In this document: positions 41,842 to 50,512 of the stretch, one piece after another | How the letters are laid out: each line of letters starts with the position of its first letter | Position numbering within the stretch: the stretch's first letter is position 1 | Assembly: GCF_018224955.1 (NCBI RefSeq) | Contig: NZ_JAGTUU010000004.1 | Span: forward strand, 1-64,000 | Origin: Thetidibacter halocola | GTDB taxonomy: Bacteria; Pseudomonadota; Alphaproteobacteria; Rhodobacterales; Rhodobacteraceae | DNA: 64,000 nt | Direction: 5' to 3' | Translations under genes and position numbers: made by a program | Notes under the pieces: model-generated | Database searches by the model: none | Seen by the model: the letters and a program-made list of their open reading frames with translations, nothing else | Told to the model about the DNA's origin: nothing

Positions 41842-44800
41842 CTAGCCGCGCCCCCCGCGCGGCATCGCAAAGCGGCGCGCCTGTGCGCCATAGACCGTCC
41901 TCACCCGGTCGCCCGGCAGGTCGCCGGACAGATCCGGAAAGACCTCGAAAAGCGCGGCCGCCTGCTGCGGCGCCAGCATGCGCAGGGATGTCGGACCGGG
42001 ATAGAAGCTTTCGCTGGGGACGCCATTGGCAAAGACGACCTCGTGCCGCTCGAACATGAGGTGGACATAGACCACCTCGCGCTTGCCATGGGCGATCCGC
42101 ACGCCCCGGCGCGAATCGAGCAGGTGGATGGCGCGGCGGAACCGGTCCTGCCCGACGAGGATGCCGTGCTGCCGCGACACCAGCAGGTCGCGCGAGGCCC
42201 CAAGAACGCCACGGCGCAAGACGACGGGCCTGAGCTTGGGGTTGGCGCGCAACTCCAGCGGCCCGATGCGGCGGCACCCGATCCAGACCACCGGCTGCGG
42301 CCCGTTGTCCAGCGTCACGACGCGGTCGCCGCGGCGCAGCGTCTCGACCGGGACAAGCCCGCCCGGCGTGTCGATCAGCGTGCCCGCGGCAAAGCAGACG
42401 ACCCCGGTATTGTCATAGGCGTAGCTGTTCGCATCGGCGCCCTGAACCGTCATGCCGCCCGCACCGAATTGCGCGTTGTCGGAATAGTCGACGGTCTTGC
42501 CCTCGTCGTCGAGCGTGTTCGACTGGTTCAGGATACCGTCATCCGCCTGGTCGGCGCGCAACTCGTCGAGGCTGTCGTAATAGGCGCCAAGCCCGAGGAC
42601 ATCGTTGTTGCCGCTGTCGCCGTCACCGATGGCGCCGCTTTGCCCGGCGCCGAAATCGGTGATCGTGTCGTTCCCGGCTGACACGGCAAAGAAATCGTCG
42701 CCCTCTCCGCCGGTGACGAGGTCGGCGCCGCTGCCGCCGGCGATCGTGTCGTCGCCCGCCCCCGCGTCGATGACAAGGCCGCCACCATCGGCGGAGGCTT
42801 CGAGCGCATCGTTCCCCGCGCCGAGGAGGATCCGCTCGAACCCGTCGAACCCGGCCGTGTCGATGCCATCGCCGATCGTGCCGGCACCGTCGCCAGTGAA
42901 CCCGACGACCAGCGGGCCGGTGACGGCAGAGGCGTCGAGCGTGTCATCGTCCTGGCCGGTCGTCGCGTCATCGCCGCCGCGCAGCGTGTCGTTGCCGAAC
43001 CCGTCGCCCAGCACGACGCGGTCGGCATCGGCCCCGCCATCGACAAAGTCGGCGCCGGTTCCCCCGTCCAGCCAGTCATTGCCTGCCCCGCCCGAAAGGC
43101 TGTCATTGTCCTCGCCGCCGATCAGCGTGTCGTCGCCCTCGCCGCCCTCGAGCGTGTCTTTGCCCAGCGTCGCCACGATGCTGTCGTCGCCGGTGCCGCC
43201 CATCAGGCTGTCGTCACCCTCGGAATTGCGCAGCGTGTCGTTGCCCGCACCGCCCAGCAGAGTGTCGTCACCGCTGCCTGACAGCAGGCTGTCGTCGCCA
43301 TCGCCCCCGTCGATCAGGTCGGACCCGGCGCCGCCGGAAAGCGTATCGTCGCCGGCACCGCCATGCAGCGTGTCATTCCCGGAGCCGCCGGCCAGGCTGT
43401 CGGCGCCCCCGGCTGCGATCACCTCGATCCCCGACCCGTCCGCTGTCAGATCGGCCAGGTCGGCACTGTCACCAAGGACGATCCGCTCGACCTGGGAAAA
43501 GACGATGACATGCGTCCCGTCGGTGATCGTGCCCGCGCCATCGCCGGAGAAGGTCACGGTGACGGGACGCGTGACCGCCGACAGATCGATCGTGTCGAGA
43601 TCGGAGCCCGTCGTCACGCTCTCGCCCCCGAGGATCGTGTCCGCCCCGAAGCCGTCGGTCAGCACGAAGACATCCGCATCGGCGCCGCCCCGCATCAGGT
43701 CGTCGCCCGCCCCCCCGAGAACGCGGTCGGCCCCGTCGCCGCCATCGAGCGTATCCGCGCCGCCACCGCCATCCAGCGTGTCGGCCCCCGCATCGCCCAT
43801 CAGGCTGTCGGCACCATCCTCGCCATAAAGGGTATCGGCATCGGCGCCACCGGACAGCGTGTCGTCGCCAGTGCCACCCAACAGCATGTCGGCCCCGGCA
43901 TTGCCCAGCAGGCTGTCGGCGCCGTCGCGCCCCGCGAGGACGTCATTGCCCGTGCCGCCCGAGATCGTATCGCTCCCGATGCCTCCGACAAGGGTATCGG
44001 CACCGGCATCGCCGGACAGCAGGTTGGTGCCGCCCGCCATCACGATCACGTCGTCGCCGTCGCCTCCCTGCACGGTGTCCTGCGAGAGGGCGTCGGTTTC
44101 GAGGCTGGTGATCGTGTCGTTTCCGGCACCGCCCTCGGCGAGGTCGGCCTTGCCCGTCGCGCCCTCCTCGCCCAGTTCGATGAGGTCGGCGCCATCGCCG
44201 CCGCGCAGGATGTCAGCCCCGTCGCCACCGTCGAGCGTGTCGGCGCCGCTGCCGCCGGTCACCGTGTCGTCGCCGCCCTGCGCATGGATCCGCGTGCCAA
44301 GCGTATCGGCCGAGGCGTCAGCCAGGTCGGCATGCCGGGACAGGAAGAAGGTCTCGATCCCCGACAGGTCGAGGGTAGAGACGCCGTCGGTGGCGGTTCC
44401 GGCCGCATCGCCAGTGAAGGCGAGCGTGACCGGGGCCGACAGGGTGGTGAAGTCGAGTGTGTCCTGCCCCTCGCCCCCCAGAACGGTGTCGCCGTCGAAC
44501 CCGTCGCGGATCTCGATCCGGTCGGCCCCCGCGCCGCCATCCAGCCGGTCGGCGCCGCCCCCGCCCCGAAGCGTGTCGTCGCCGGAACCGCCGCTGAGGG
44601 TCATCGCGGCATTGCTGGCCGATCCGTCCATCAGGTCGGCATGAACGGTGCCCTGCACGATTTCGATCTCGGCAAAAAGGGCAGAGCCCGAGGCGGCGGT
44701 GAAGGTGACGGTGCCTGCCTCGTCGCCGGTGAACACCACCTGCGCGCCGCTGGCGGCGCCCGCGTTGCCCAGTTCCAGCAGGTCGGAGTCGAGCCCCGAC

Positions 44801-47800
44801 TCGCCGCCGTAAAGGACATCGCCTCCCTCGTCGCTGGAAAAACGGATCGTGTCTGCATCGGCATCGCCGAACAGGGTGTCGTTGCCGCTGCGCCCGTCCA
44901 GCAGGTCGCCGCCGGCCGCGCCCACAACCGAATCGTTGCCGCTGCCGGCATCCACGGTGTCGCCACCGCTGCCGCCAATGAGCGTATCCGCCCCGCCGAG
45001 CGCCTCGATCCGGACGCCCAGGCCATCAGCCGAGGCGTCGAGCGTGTCGCCGTGGTTCGACAGCCGCCACGCCTCAAGTTGCGAGAAGGCTGCGGAACCG
45101 CCCACTCCCGCCATCGTGCCGGCCCCGTCCCCGGAGTAGCTGACCGCAACCTGCGACCCCAGAGCGCTGGCGTCGATCCAGTCGACGTCGGCCCCGCCCT
45201 CGCCCCCGAGGATCGTGTCCGCGCCGAACCCATCGCGGGCGAGGAACGTGTCGCCGTCGTCGCCACCGTCAAGCCGGTCATCGCCCGCGCCCATGACGAG
45301 CGTGTCGGCCCCGGCACCCCCCAGCAGGGTGTCGTCACCTTGCTCGCCGTCGAGATGGTCGGCACCGCTGCCACCGTCGAACGTGTCGTCCCCAGACCCG
45401 CCGAACATCGCATCGTCGGTGCCGTGACCGATACCGGAATCGTTGCCCTCGTGCCCGACGATCAGGGCGCGCTCGCCCATGTCGGCATGCTGCAGCGTGT
45501 CGTCTCCGCCGGTGCCCTGCACGATGCGGTACGTGACGCCCTGGAACGAGCCGTATTCGACCGTGTCCAGCGTGTCGGCCCCGTCGCGCGAGGCCGTGAG
45601 ATCGCGCACCTCAAGGCTGTCATCCGCAAGGCGGCCATAGCCGTAGCTCCAGACGGCACCCGAAAACACCGCGAGGTCGTCGCCATCGCCGCCGATCAGC
45701 GTGTCGTTTCCCGTGACCCCATGCAGCGTGTCCGCCCCCGCGCCCCCCGACAAGAGGTCGGCACCGTCCTCGCCGCGCAGACTGTCAGCGCCACCCCCGC
45801 CTTGCAGCGTGTCGTCGCCGAGATGTCCATGCAGGGTATCCGCGCCGGTGGACCCGATGATCAGGTCGTTGCCCAGGCCGCCATCGACCTCGTCGATCTG
45901 CGTCAGGGTATAGTGCGAGAAATCCAGCGTATCGTTGCCGGAGGTCCCGTAGATCATGTCGTAGCCGCCGCTGCCGCCGTGGATCTCCTCGATCCCGGTC
46001 AGGTTCGACAGCCCGCTGGAAACAAAGAAGTAATCATTGGTCCAGCTGCCCAGCAGCATGTCGTGACCGTCCCCGCCATCGACCTGGTCCAGTCCACCGC
46101 CAGAGCCGTACACCAGGAAAGCATCGTCGCCCGCACCGCCGATCAGCGTGTCATTGCCGCTGTTGCCATCGATCGTGTCGGCGAAATCGGTGCCGATGAT
46201 CTGGTCATTGCCCGCGCCGCCATCGATCTCCTCGATACTGGTGAGGGTCAGGCCGGACAGGTCGAGGACGTCATCGCCCGAGGTGCCGTAGATGTAATCG
46301 TAGCCACCGCTGCCGCCATGAATTTCCTCGATCCCGGTCAGGTTCGACAGCCCGCTGGAAACAAAGAAGTAATCATTGGTCCAGCTGCCCAGCAGCATGT
46401 CGTGACCATCCCCGCCATCGACCTGGTCCAGTCCACCGCCAGAGCCGTACACCAGGAAAGCATCGTCGCCCGCACCGCCGATCAGCGTGTCATTGCCGCT
46501 GTTGCCATCGATCGTGTCGGCGAAATCGGTGCCGATGATCCGGTCATTGCCCGCGCCGCCATCGATCTCCTCGATACTGGTGAGGGTCAGGCCGGACAGG
46601 TCGAGGACGTCATCGCCCGAGGTGCCGTAGATGTAATCGTAGCCGCCGCTGCCGCCATGAATTTCCTCGATCCCGGTCAGGTTCGACAGCCCGCTGGAGA
46701 CAAAGAAGTAATCGTTGGTCCAGCTGCCCAGCAGCATGTCGTGGCCATCCCCGCCATCGACCTGGTCCAGCCCACCGCCAGAGCCGTAGACCAGGAAGAC
46801 GTCGTCGCCCGCACCGCCGATCAGCGTGTCATTGCCGCTGTTGCCGTAAAGGGTGTCGTCGCCATCGCCACCGTCGACCGTATCGTCGCCGGCCTGGCCG
46901 TCCAGGCTGTCGTTGCCGGCCCCGCCCAGGACCAGGTCCGAACCCGAGCCGCCCAGCAGCGTATCCGCACCGTCATCGCCGCGCAGCGTGTCCGCGCCGC
47001 TGCCCCCGACCACCGAGTCCTTGCCGCCGCCCGCGATGATCTCGACCCCGCCGGTATCTGCCGACAGCGAGACGATGTCGGCGCCGTCACCCAGCACGAT
47101 CCGCTCGATCCCGGTGAAGCTGGCCGAGTCGGTGCCCGACGTGATCGTGCCCGATCCGGTGCCGTTGAAGGTGACCCGCACCGTGCCCGCGATGCCGGAC
47201 AGGTCGATCGTGTCCAGATCGCTGCCCGCAACCGCCGTCTCGCCCCCGAGGATGGTGTCGCTGCCGAACCCGGCCGCCAGCACGAAGGTATCGGCATCAG
47301 AGCCGCCCTCCATCCGGTCGTTGCCCGCCCCGCCGCGCAGCACATCGGCGCCGTCGCCCCCGAACAGCGTGTCCGCCCCGGCACCGCCGTCCAGCGTATC
47401 CGCCCCGGCGCCGCCCGAAAGGGTGTCGTTGCCGTCCTCGCCGAACAGCCAGTCCTGTCCCATGCCGCCCGTGATCGTGTCGTTGCCGCCCCCTGCCAGA
47501 AGCTCGCCGCCCCCGGAACCGGCAAGCAAGGCATCGCCGCCCTGCCCGGACGCAAGCGTGGTGAAGAAGGAAAACGCCGTGCCCGCACCCAGCGTGGCAT
47601 CCATCGGCCCGGCATCCCCCGCCTCGCCGACGACGACGCTGGTCGAGCCGTTCGATATCGTCAGCGTACGCGCCGAACCGTTGAACGAGACGGAGAACCC
47701 GGCAGGCAGGGCGGACAGGTCGAGTTCATGGCCTGCCGTCGACTCGGATATCGCCGACCAGAAGGCCGGATCGGACCAGTTCGAGACGGTGACGACATGG

Positions 47801-47808
47801 ACAGTCAC
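41842..47808 (-). CDS. Giant RTX calcium-binding protein with C-terminal Hint domain
   Basis: A 1988-residue protein. After a short N-terminal domain (about residues 1-95) come more than 1600 residues of RTX nonapeptide blocks (GGxGxDxLx) interrupted by beta-rich spacers such as TIDLSAVTRPVTVTFSGDG. At about residue 1803 a Hint-type domain begins (CFAAGTLIDTPGG), as in many roseobacter RTX proteins where it is thought to cleave itself. RTX blocks bind calcium and fold outside the cell; such proteins leave by type I secretion, although no secretion genes are in the window. Three near-identical 113-residue repeats occupy residues 322-660. A GTG at 47808 is chosen because AAGAGG lies about 8 bases upstream; the GTG at 47817 is the alternative. 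Adhesion or surface-layer roles are inference. Confidence 0.87.
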   Translation of the reverse strand: MTVHVVTVSNWSDPAFWSAISESTAGHELDLSALPAGFSVSFNGSARTLTISNGSTSVVVGEAGDAGPMDATLGAGTAFSFFTTLASGQGGDALLAGSGGGELLAGGGNDTITGGMGQDWLFGEDGNDTLSGGAGADTLDGGAGADTLFGGDGADVLRGGAGNDRMEGGSDADTFVLAAGFGSDTILGGETAVAGSDLDTIDLSGIAGTVRVTFNGTGSGTITSGTDSASFTGIERIVLGDGADIVSLSADTGGVEIIAGGGKDSVVGGSGADTLRGDDGADTLLGGSGSDLVLGGAGNDSLDGQAGDDTVDGGDGDDTLYGNSGNDTLIGGAGDDVFLVYGSGGGLDQVDGGDGHDMLLGSWTNDYFFVSSGLSNLTGIEEIHGGSGGYDYIYGTSGDDVLDLSGLTLTSIEEIDGGAGNDRIIGTDFADTIDGNSGNDTLIGGAGDDAFLVYGSGGGLDQVDGGDGHDMLLGSWTNDYFFVSSGLSNLTGIEEIHGGSGGYDYIYGTSGDDVLDLSGLTLTSIEEIDGGAGNDQIIGTDFADTIDGNSGNDTLIGGAGDDAFLVYGSGGGLDQVDGGDGHDMLLGSWTNDYFFVSSGLSNLTGIEEIHGGSGGYDMIYGTSGNDTLDFSHYTLTQIDEVDGGLGNDLIIGSTGADTLHGHLGDDTLQGGGGADSLRGEDGADLLSGGAGADTLHGVTGNDTLIGGDGDDLAVFSGAVWSYGYGRLADDSLEVRDLTASRDGADTLDTVEYGSFQGVTYRIVQGTGGDDTLQHADMGERALIVGHEGNDSGIGHGTDDAMFGGSGDDTFDGGSGADHLDGEQGDDTLLGGAGADTLVMGAGDDRLDGGDDGDTFLARDGFGADTILGGEGGADVDWIDASALGSQVAVSYSGDGAGTMAGVGGSAAFSQLEAWRLSNHGDTLDASADGLGVRIEALGGADTLIGGSGGDTVDAGSGNDSVVGAAGGDLLDGRSGNDTLFGDADADTIRFSSDEGGDVLYGGESGLDSDLLELGNAGAASGAQVVFTGDEAGTVTFTAASGSALFAEIEIVQGTVHADLMDGSASNAAMTLSGGSGDDTLRGGGGADRLDGGAGADRIEIRDGFDGDTVLGGEGQDTLDFTTLSAPVTLAFTGDAAGTATDGVSTLDLSGIETFFLSRHADLADASADTLGTRIHAQGGDDTVTGGSGADTLDGGDGADILRGGDGADLIELGEEGATGKADLAEGGAGNDTITSLETDALSQDTVQGGDGDDVIVMAGGTNLLSGDAGADTLVGGIGSDTISGGTGNDVLAGRDGADSLLGNAGADMLLGGTGDDTLSGGADADTLYGEDGADSLMGDAGADTLDGGGGADTLDGGDGADRVLGGAGDDLMRGGADADVFVLTDGFGADTILGGESVTTGSDLDTIDLSAVTRPVTVTFSGDGAGTITDGTHVIVFSQVERIVLGDSADLADLTADGSGIEVIAAGGADSLAGGSGNDTLHGGAGDDTLSGGAGSDLIDGGDGDDSLLSGSGDDTLLGGAGNDTLRNSEGDDSLMGGTGDDSIVATLGKDTLEGGEGDDTLIGGEDNDSLSGGAGNDWLDGGTGADFVDGGADADRVVLGDGFGNDTLRGGDDATTGQDDDTLDASAVTGPLVVGFTGDGAGTIGDGIDTAGFDGFERILLGAGNDALEASADGGGLVIDAGAGDDTIAGGSGADLVTGGEGDDFFAVSAGNDTITDFGAGQSGAIGDGDSGNNDVLGLGAYYDSLDELRADQADDGILNQSNTLDDEGKTVDYSDNAQFGAGGMTVQGADANSYAYDNTGVVCFAAGTLIDTPGGLVPVETLRRGDRVVTLDNGPQPVVWIGCRRIGPLELRANPKLRPVVLRRGVLGASRDLLVSRQHGILVGQDRFRRAIHLLDSRRGVRIAHGKREVVYVHLMFERHEVVFANGVPSESFYPGPTSLRMLAPQQAAALFEVFPDLSGDLPGDRVRTVYGAQARRFAMPRGGRG
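45829..46845 (-). repeat. Three tandem 339-base repeats within the RTX gene
   Basis: Copies at 46507-46845, 46168-46506 and 45829-46167 encode 113-residue units containing a short RTX block and a spacer with GSWTNDYFFVSSG. The period is exactly 339 bases, measured on the shared GGAAACAAAG / GGAGACAAAG site. The first two copies are almost identical at DNA level, and the third diverges in its last third. This suggests recent duplication or gene conversion. Confidence 0.9.
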
Positions 47809-47983
47809 GGAAGACACCTCTTGCGCAGCCAGCGATCAGTGCGGGTGACTTTCCGTGAAAAACGTTAAGATTGCAGGACTATCAATAATTTGCAGCAATA
47901 TGCACGGCCCGCGAGGCCACGGCGCGGCCGCGAATGCGTGCGACGGCTCAAGTCCGGCCCGGAACCGGATCGCCAAGCGCTAG

Positions 47984-48481
47984 CTAGTGGATGAGCACCT
48001 TGAGGGCCGCCAGCGCGACGCCGATGCCGCCGGCAATGAGCGAGCCGAGGATGGCGCGGACCATCCCGCCATCGGCGACCCAGCCCACGCGCGCGCCCAG
48101 AACCATCAGCAGCGCGATGCAAAGCCCCTGCGACAGCAGAACCGCCAGTTCCACCGTGATCCAGCCCATCGCCGCCGCCACGAAGAACAGCGTCGGCAGG
48201 TTGGCGACGGCCAGCGTCGGATAGCTGTGGTGCCATGCATCGCTCCATCCGCCGCCACTCAGCCGTGTGCCATGGTCCAGCGCATGGGCCAAGAACTCGG
48301 CAAAGGCCTTGGCCAGCGTGATCGCGAGGACCGAGCCGAACAGGACGACGGCGGTCTTGAACGGTGCATCGGGATGGTCGCCCGCCGCCATCAGGATGCT
48401 GAGCACCATGATCGCGCCGTAGATCAGGCCGAAGGCGGCCTTGTCGATCCTTTGCCAGCCGCTGACTCCCTGCGCGCTCAT
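47984..48481 (-). CDS. Small integral membrane protein, unknown function
   Basis: A 165-residue protein with about five hydrophobic segments (residues 16-33, 43-62, 88-103, 106-125 and 138-158). The sequence LAITLAKAFAEFLAHALDHG in the second helix carries several polar or charged residues. I do not recognise the family. The ATG is shared with the stop of the secreted protein gene upstream (ATGA), so the two are co-translated. The 175 bases between it and the RTX gene contain no gene. Confidence 0.75.
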   Translation of the reverse strand: MSAQGVSGWQRIDKAAFGLIYGAIMVLSILMAAGDHPDAPFKTAVVLFGSVLAITLAKAFAEFLAHALDHGTRLSGGGWSDAWHHSYPTLAVANLPTLFFVAAAMGWITVELAVLLSQGLCIALLMVLGARVGWVADGGMVRAILGSLIAGGIGVALAALKVLIH

Positions 48482-49008
48482 CTCGGTTCCACCAGGGACC
48501 GGTTGGCGAGGAACTGGCGGTTGCCGATGCCCGGCACCGTTGGGTAGTAGGTGCAGGTCAGGCGGCCAATGGTCGGGCGGTCCGGCACCACGACCCGCCC
48601 CCTGTCACCGCCTCCGCGCGTCAGGTCCCGGATCAGATCGTCGAGGATCACGCTCAGAAGCCCGCGCGGTTTGCACCGGATTTCGGCCGCCGCCCAGGCG
48701 CGGTTGTTGTTGCAGGACTGGCGGCGCAGCTCGAGAACGATCATGCCATTCGCAAGGGCCCAGCCCAGCCGCCCTTCGCAGGCCAGTTGCGGTCCCCGCA
48801 CCGAATAGGTGCCTCGGCGACCGCGGTTGACACAGAAGGTCAGCTGGTAGGGACCGTAGAGCGGACGGTCCGCACGGTAGCAGCCGGAAATCAGGGCGCC
48901 CTTGGGTGCGTCCGGGACCACCACGCGCGCATCCTGCGCGTCTGCGGCCGAAACCGCGAGCGACAGCGAGAAAAGGAAACCCGCACACAGTGCCTTGACC
49001 AGCTTCAC
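48478..49008 (-). CDS. Secreted Cys-containing protein, unknown function
   Basis: A 176-residue protein with a clear signal peptide (VKLVKALCAGFLFSLSLAVS, cleavage near AADAQ). The mature part is basic, with Cys in GCYRAD, LTFCVN, LACEG, QSCNN and EIRCKP, so disulfides are likely. No family recognised. The start is a GTG at 49008 with an ideal GGGAGGAG upstream. It is the first gene of a pair with the membrane protein at 47984. Confidence 0.72.
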   Translation of the reverse strand: MKLVKALCAGFLFSLSLAVSAADAQDARVVVPDAPKGALISGCYRADRPLYGPYQLTFCVNRGRRGTYSVRGPQLACEGRLGWALANGMIVLELRRQSCNNNRAWAAAEIRCKPRGLLSVILDDLIRDLTRGGGDRGRVVVPDRPTIGRLTCTYYPTVPGIGNRQFLANRSLVEPR

Positions 49009-49168
49009 GCTTCTCCTCCCGGAAAGACCCGCCAGGACATCGGGCGGATCGTCTTGATCCTGGGCGCGGGCGAGGCGGTCAGCTACGCGCCGGGCCGATA
49101 TGCAACGCGGTTTCTGTCCACGACTCCGAGGCACGCCCTACCCGGCGGAACCAGGCCGCCTTTCGCCC

Positions 49169-50512
49169 TCAGTTGTTCGCCATCAGGAATTCCGCGACGG
49201 CCTGGTAGGCGGGCAACGAGGTCGGGTCGATGAACCCGTTCTGCGCCTGCGGGAAAGAGGCCAGGCGCACCAGGACCATCTCCGCCGTGGGATCGACATA
49301 GATCGTCTGGCCGTGGACCCCGCGCGCCGCAAAGGCACCGTGGTCGTTGTGCAGGACCCACCACTGGCTGGTATAGCTGCCCGCACCGAAGGTCGGAAAG
49401 CCATCGCCGAACTTGGACCGGTCGCCGCCTGCGCTGATCTTCTCGACGACTTCCGCCGGGAACAGCCGTTCACCATTCAGCTCACCTCGGTCCAGCATCA
49501 GTTGACCCAACCGTCCAAGGTCGCGAAGGCCGGCGGTGATGCCGCCGCCTGCAAATGGCACGCCCTTGCCGTCGACGGTCTGATAGGCGTCCTGTTCCAC
49601 GCCCATCCGGCGCCAGAGCCGCTCGGAGGCGAGATCGGTCACCGGCTTGCCGGAGACCCGGCTGATGATCCAGCCCAGCATGTCCGAGTTGATCGTCTTG
49701 TAGTGGAACTCGTCGCCGTGATTTCCCTCCGGCTGGACCTGCTGGAGGTATTCCCAGTAGCCATCCGGCCCGTCATATCCTTCGGGCTTGGGCAGGGGGC
49801 TGGCGGCAGCGGAATAAAGCCAGATATCGGCGTTGGGATCAGAGTAGTTCTCGGAGTATTTCACCCCCGTGGTCATGTCCATGACCTGGCGGACAGTGGC
49901 GCTGGCAAAGGCGCTGTCGCCGATTTCCGGGATCACGTCGCGGACCAGAAGCGTGTCGTCGAGCGTGCCTTCGACCACCATGATCTCGGCCAGAAGGCCG
50001 GTGAAGGACTTGGTCATCGACATGATGGCGTGCTTGCCATCCTCTTCGAGGCAGCCGAAATAGCGCTCGTAGACCACCTGCCCCTTGTGCAGGATCAGCA
50101 TGCCGTCGGTATAGTTGGCGAAAAGCGACTCTTCCCATGTCATCGGCTGGTCGCTGTTCTGCGGCAGAAAGGTGACCGCGTCGATCTGCGCCCGAAGCTC
50201 GGCAAACTTGGCTGGCGACGGGTAGTCCAGTGGCACCGGCGCGCCGACGCCGCGGCTGATTTCCTCCGTGGGCAGGAATTCACGCAGATGGCAGACCGAC
50301 CAGCGCAGCCGAGGGAAGCTGAAATAGACACTGTCGGGTTGCGTGATCATCTTGTCCGCGGGCGGTGGAAAGCCCTGCATCCAGCCCATGACGCGGGGGT
50401 CCGAATCTTGCGCCGACAGCGGTGCCTGCTGGGCCGCGACGCCACTGGCGGCCCCCAGCGCAAGGGCCACGCCCGCGGCAAGGGTCACGAGATCAGAAGT
50501 TGACGACGACAT
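49169..50512 (-). CDS. NylB-like exported serine hydrolase
   Basis: A 447-residue beta-lactamase-family hydrolase with a signal peptide (about residues 8-28, ending GVAAQQ). The active-site SMTK has Ser165 and Lys168, and a Tyr in YSENYSDP gives the third element. The layout (long N-terminal part with RWSVCHLREF, then FQ-type core) resembles 6-aminohexanoate-dimer hydrolases and carboxylesterases. The ATG at 50512 has GGAGG upstream and lies 20 bases inside the end of the outer-membrane barrel gene, so both are one operon. Nylon-oligomer activity cannot be claimed from this; ester or amide cleavage in the periplasm is expected. Confidence 0.83.
   Translation of the reverse strand: MSSSTSDLVTLAAGVALALGAASGVAAQQAPLSAQDSDPRVMGWMQGFPPPADKMITQPDSVYFSFPRLRWSVCHLREFLPTEEISRGVGAPVPLDYPSPAKFAELRAQIDAVTFLPQNSDQPMTWEESLFANYTDGMLILHKGQVVYERYFGCLEEDGKHAIMSMTKSFTGLLAEIMVVEGTLDDTLLVRDVIPEIGDSAFASATVRQVMDMTTGVKYSENYSDPNADIWLYSAAASPLPKPEGYDGPDGYWEYLQQVQPEGNHGDEFHYKTINSDMLGWIISRVSGKPVTDLASERLWRRMGVEQDAYQTVDGKGVPFAGGGITAGLRDLGRLGQLMLDRGELNGERLFPAEVVEKISAGGDRSKFGDGFPTFGAGSYTSQWWVLHNDHGAFAARGVHGQTIYVDPTAEMVLVRLASFPQAQNGFIDPTSLPAYQAVAEFLMANN

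Noticed and set aside
40907-42277. Upstream part of the frame that contains the Acg-like protein, suggesting an 820-residue fusion
   Set aside because: It runs through the CPBP gene and the RTX C-terminus in another frame; the real start is the ATG at 40906 overlapping the CPBP stop.
41842-47808. The dense periodic repeats considered as a CRISPR or satellite array
   Set aside because: They are in frame, encode GGxGxDxLx RTX nonapeptides, and have no unique spacers of constant length.
43363-47868. A 1501-residue open frame on the plus strand opposite the RTX gene
   Set aside because: It is an antisense shadow of repetitive GC-rich RTX codons, with no ribosome site and a low-complexity Val/Ala/Arg composition.
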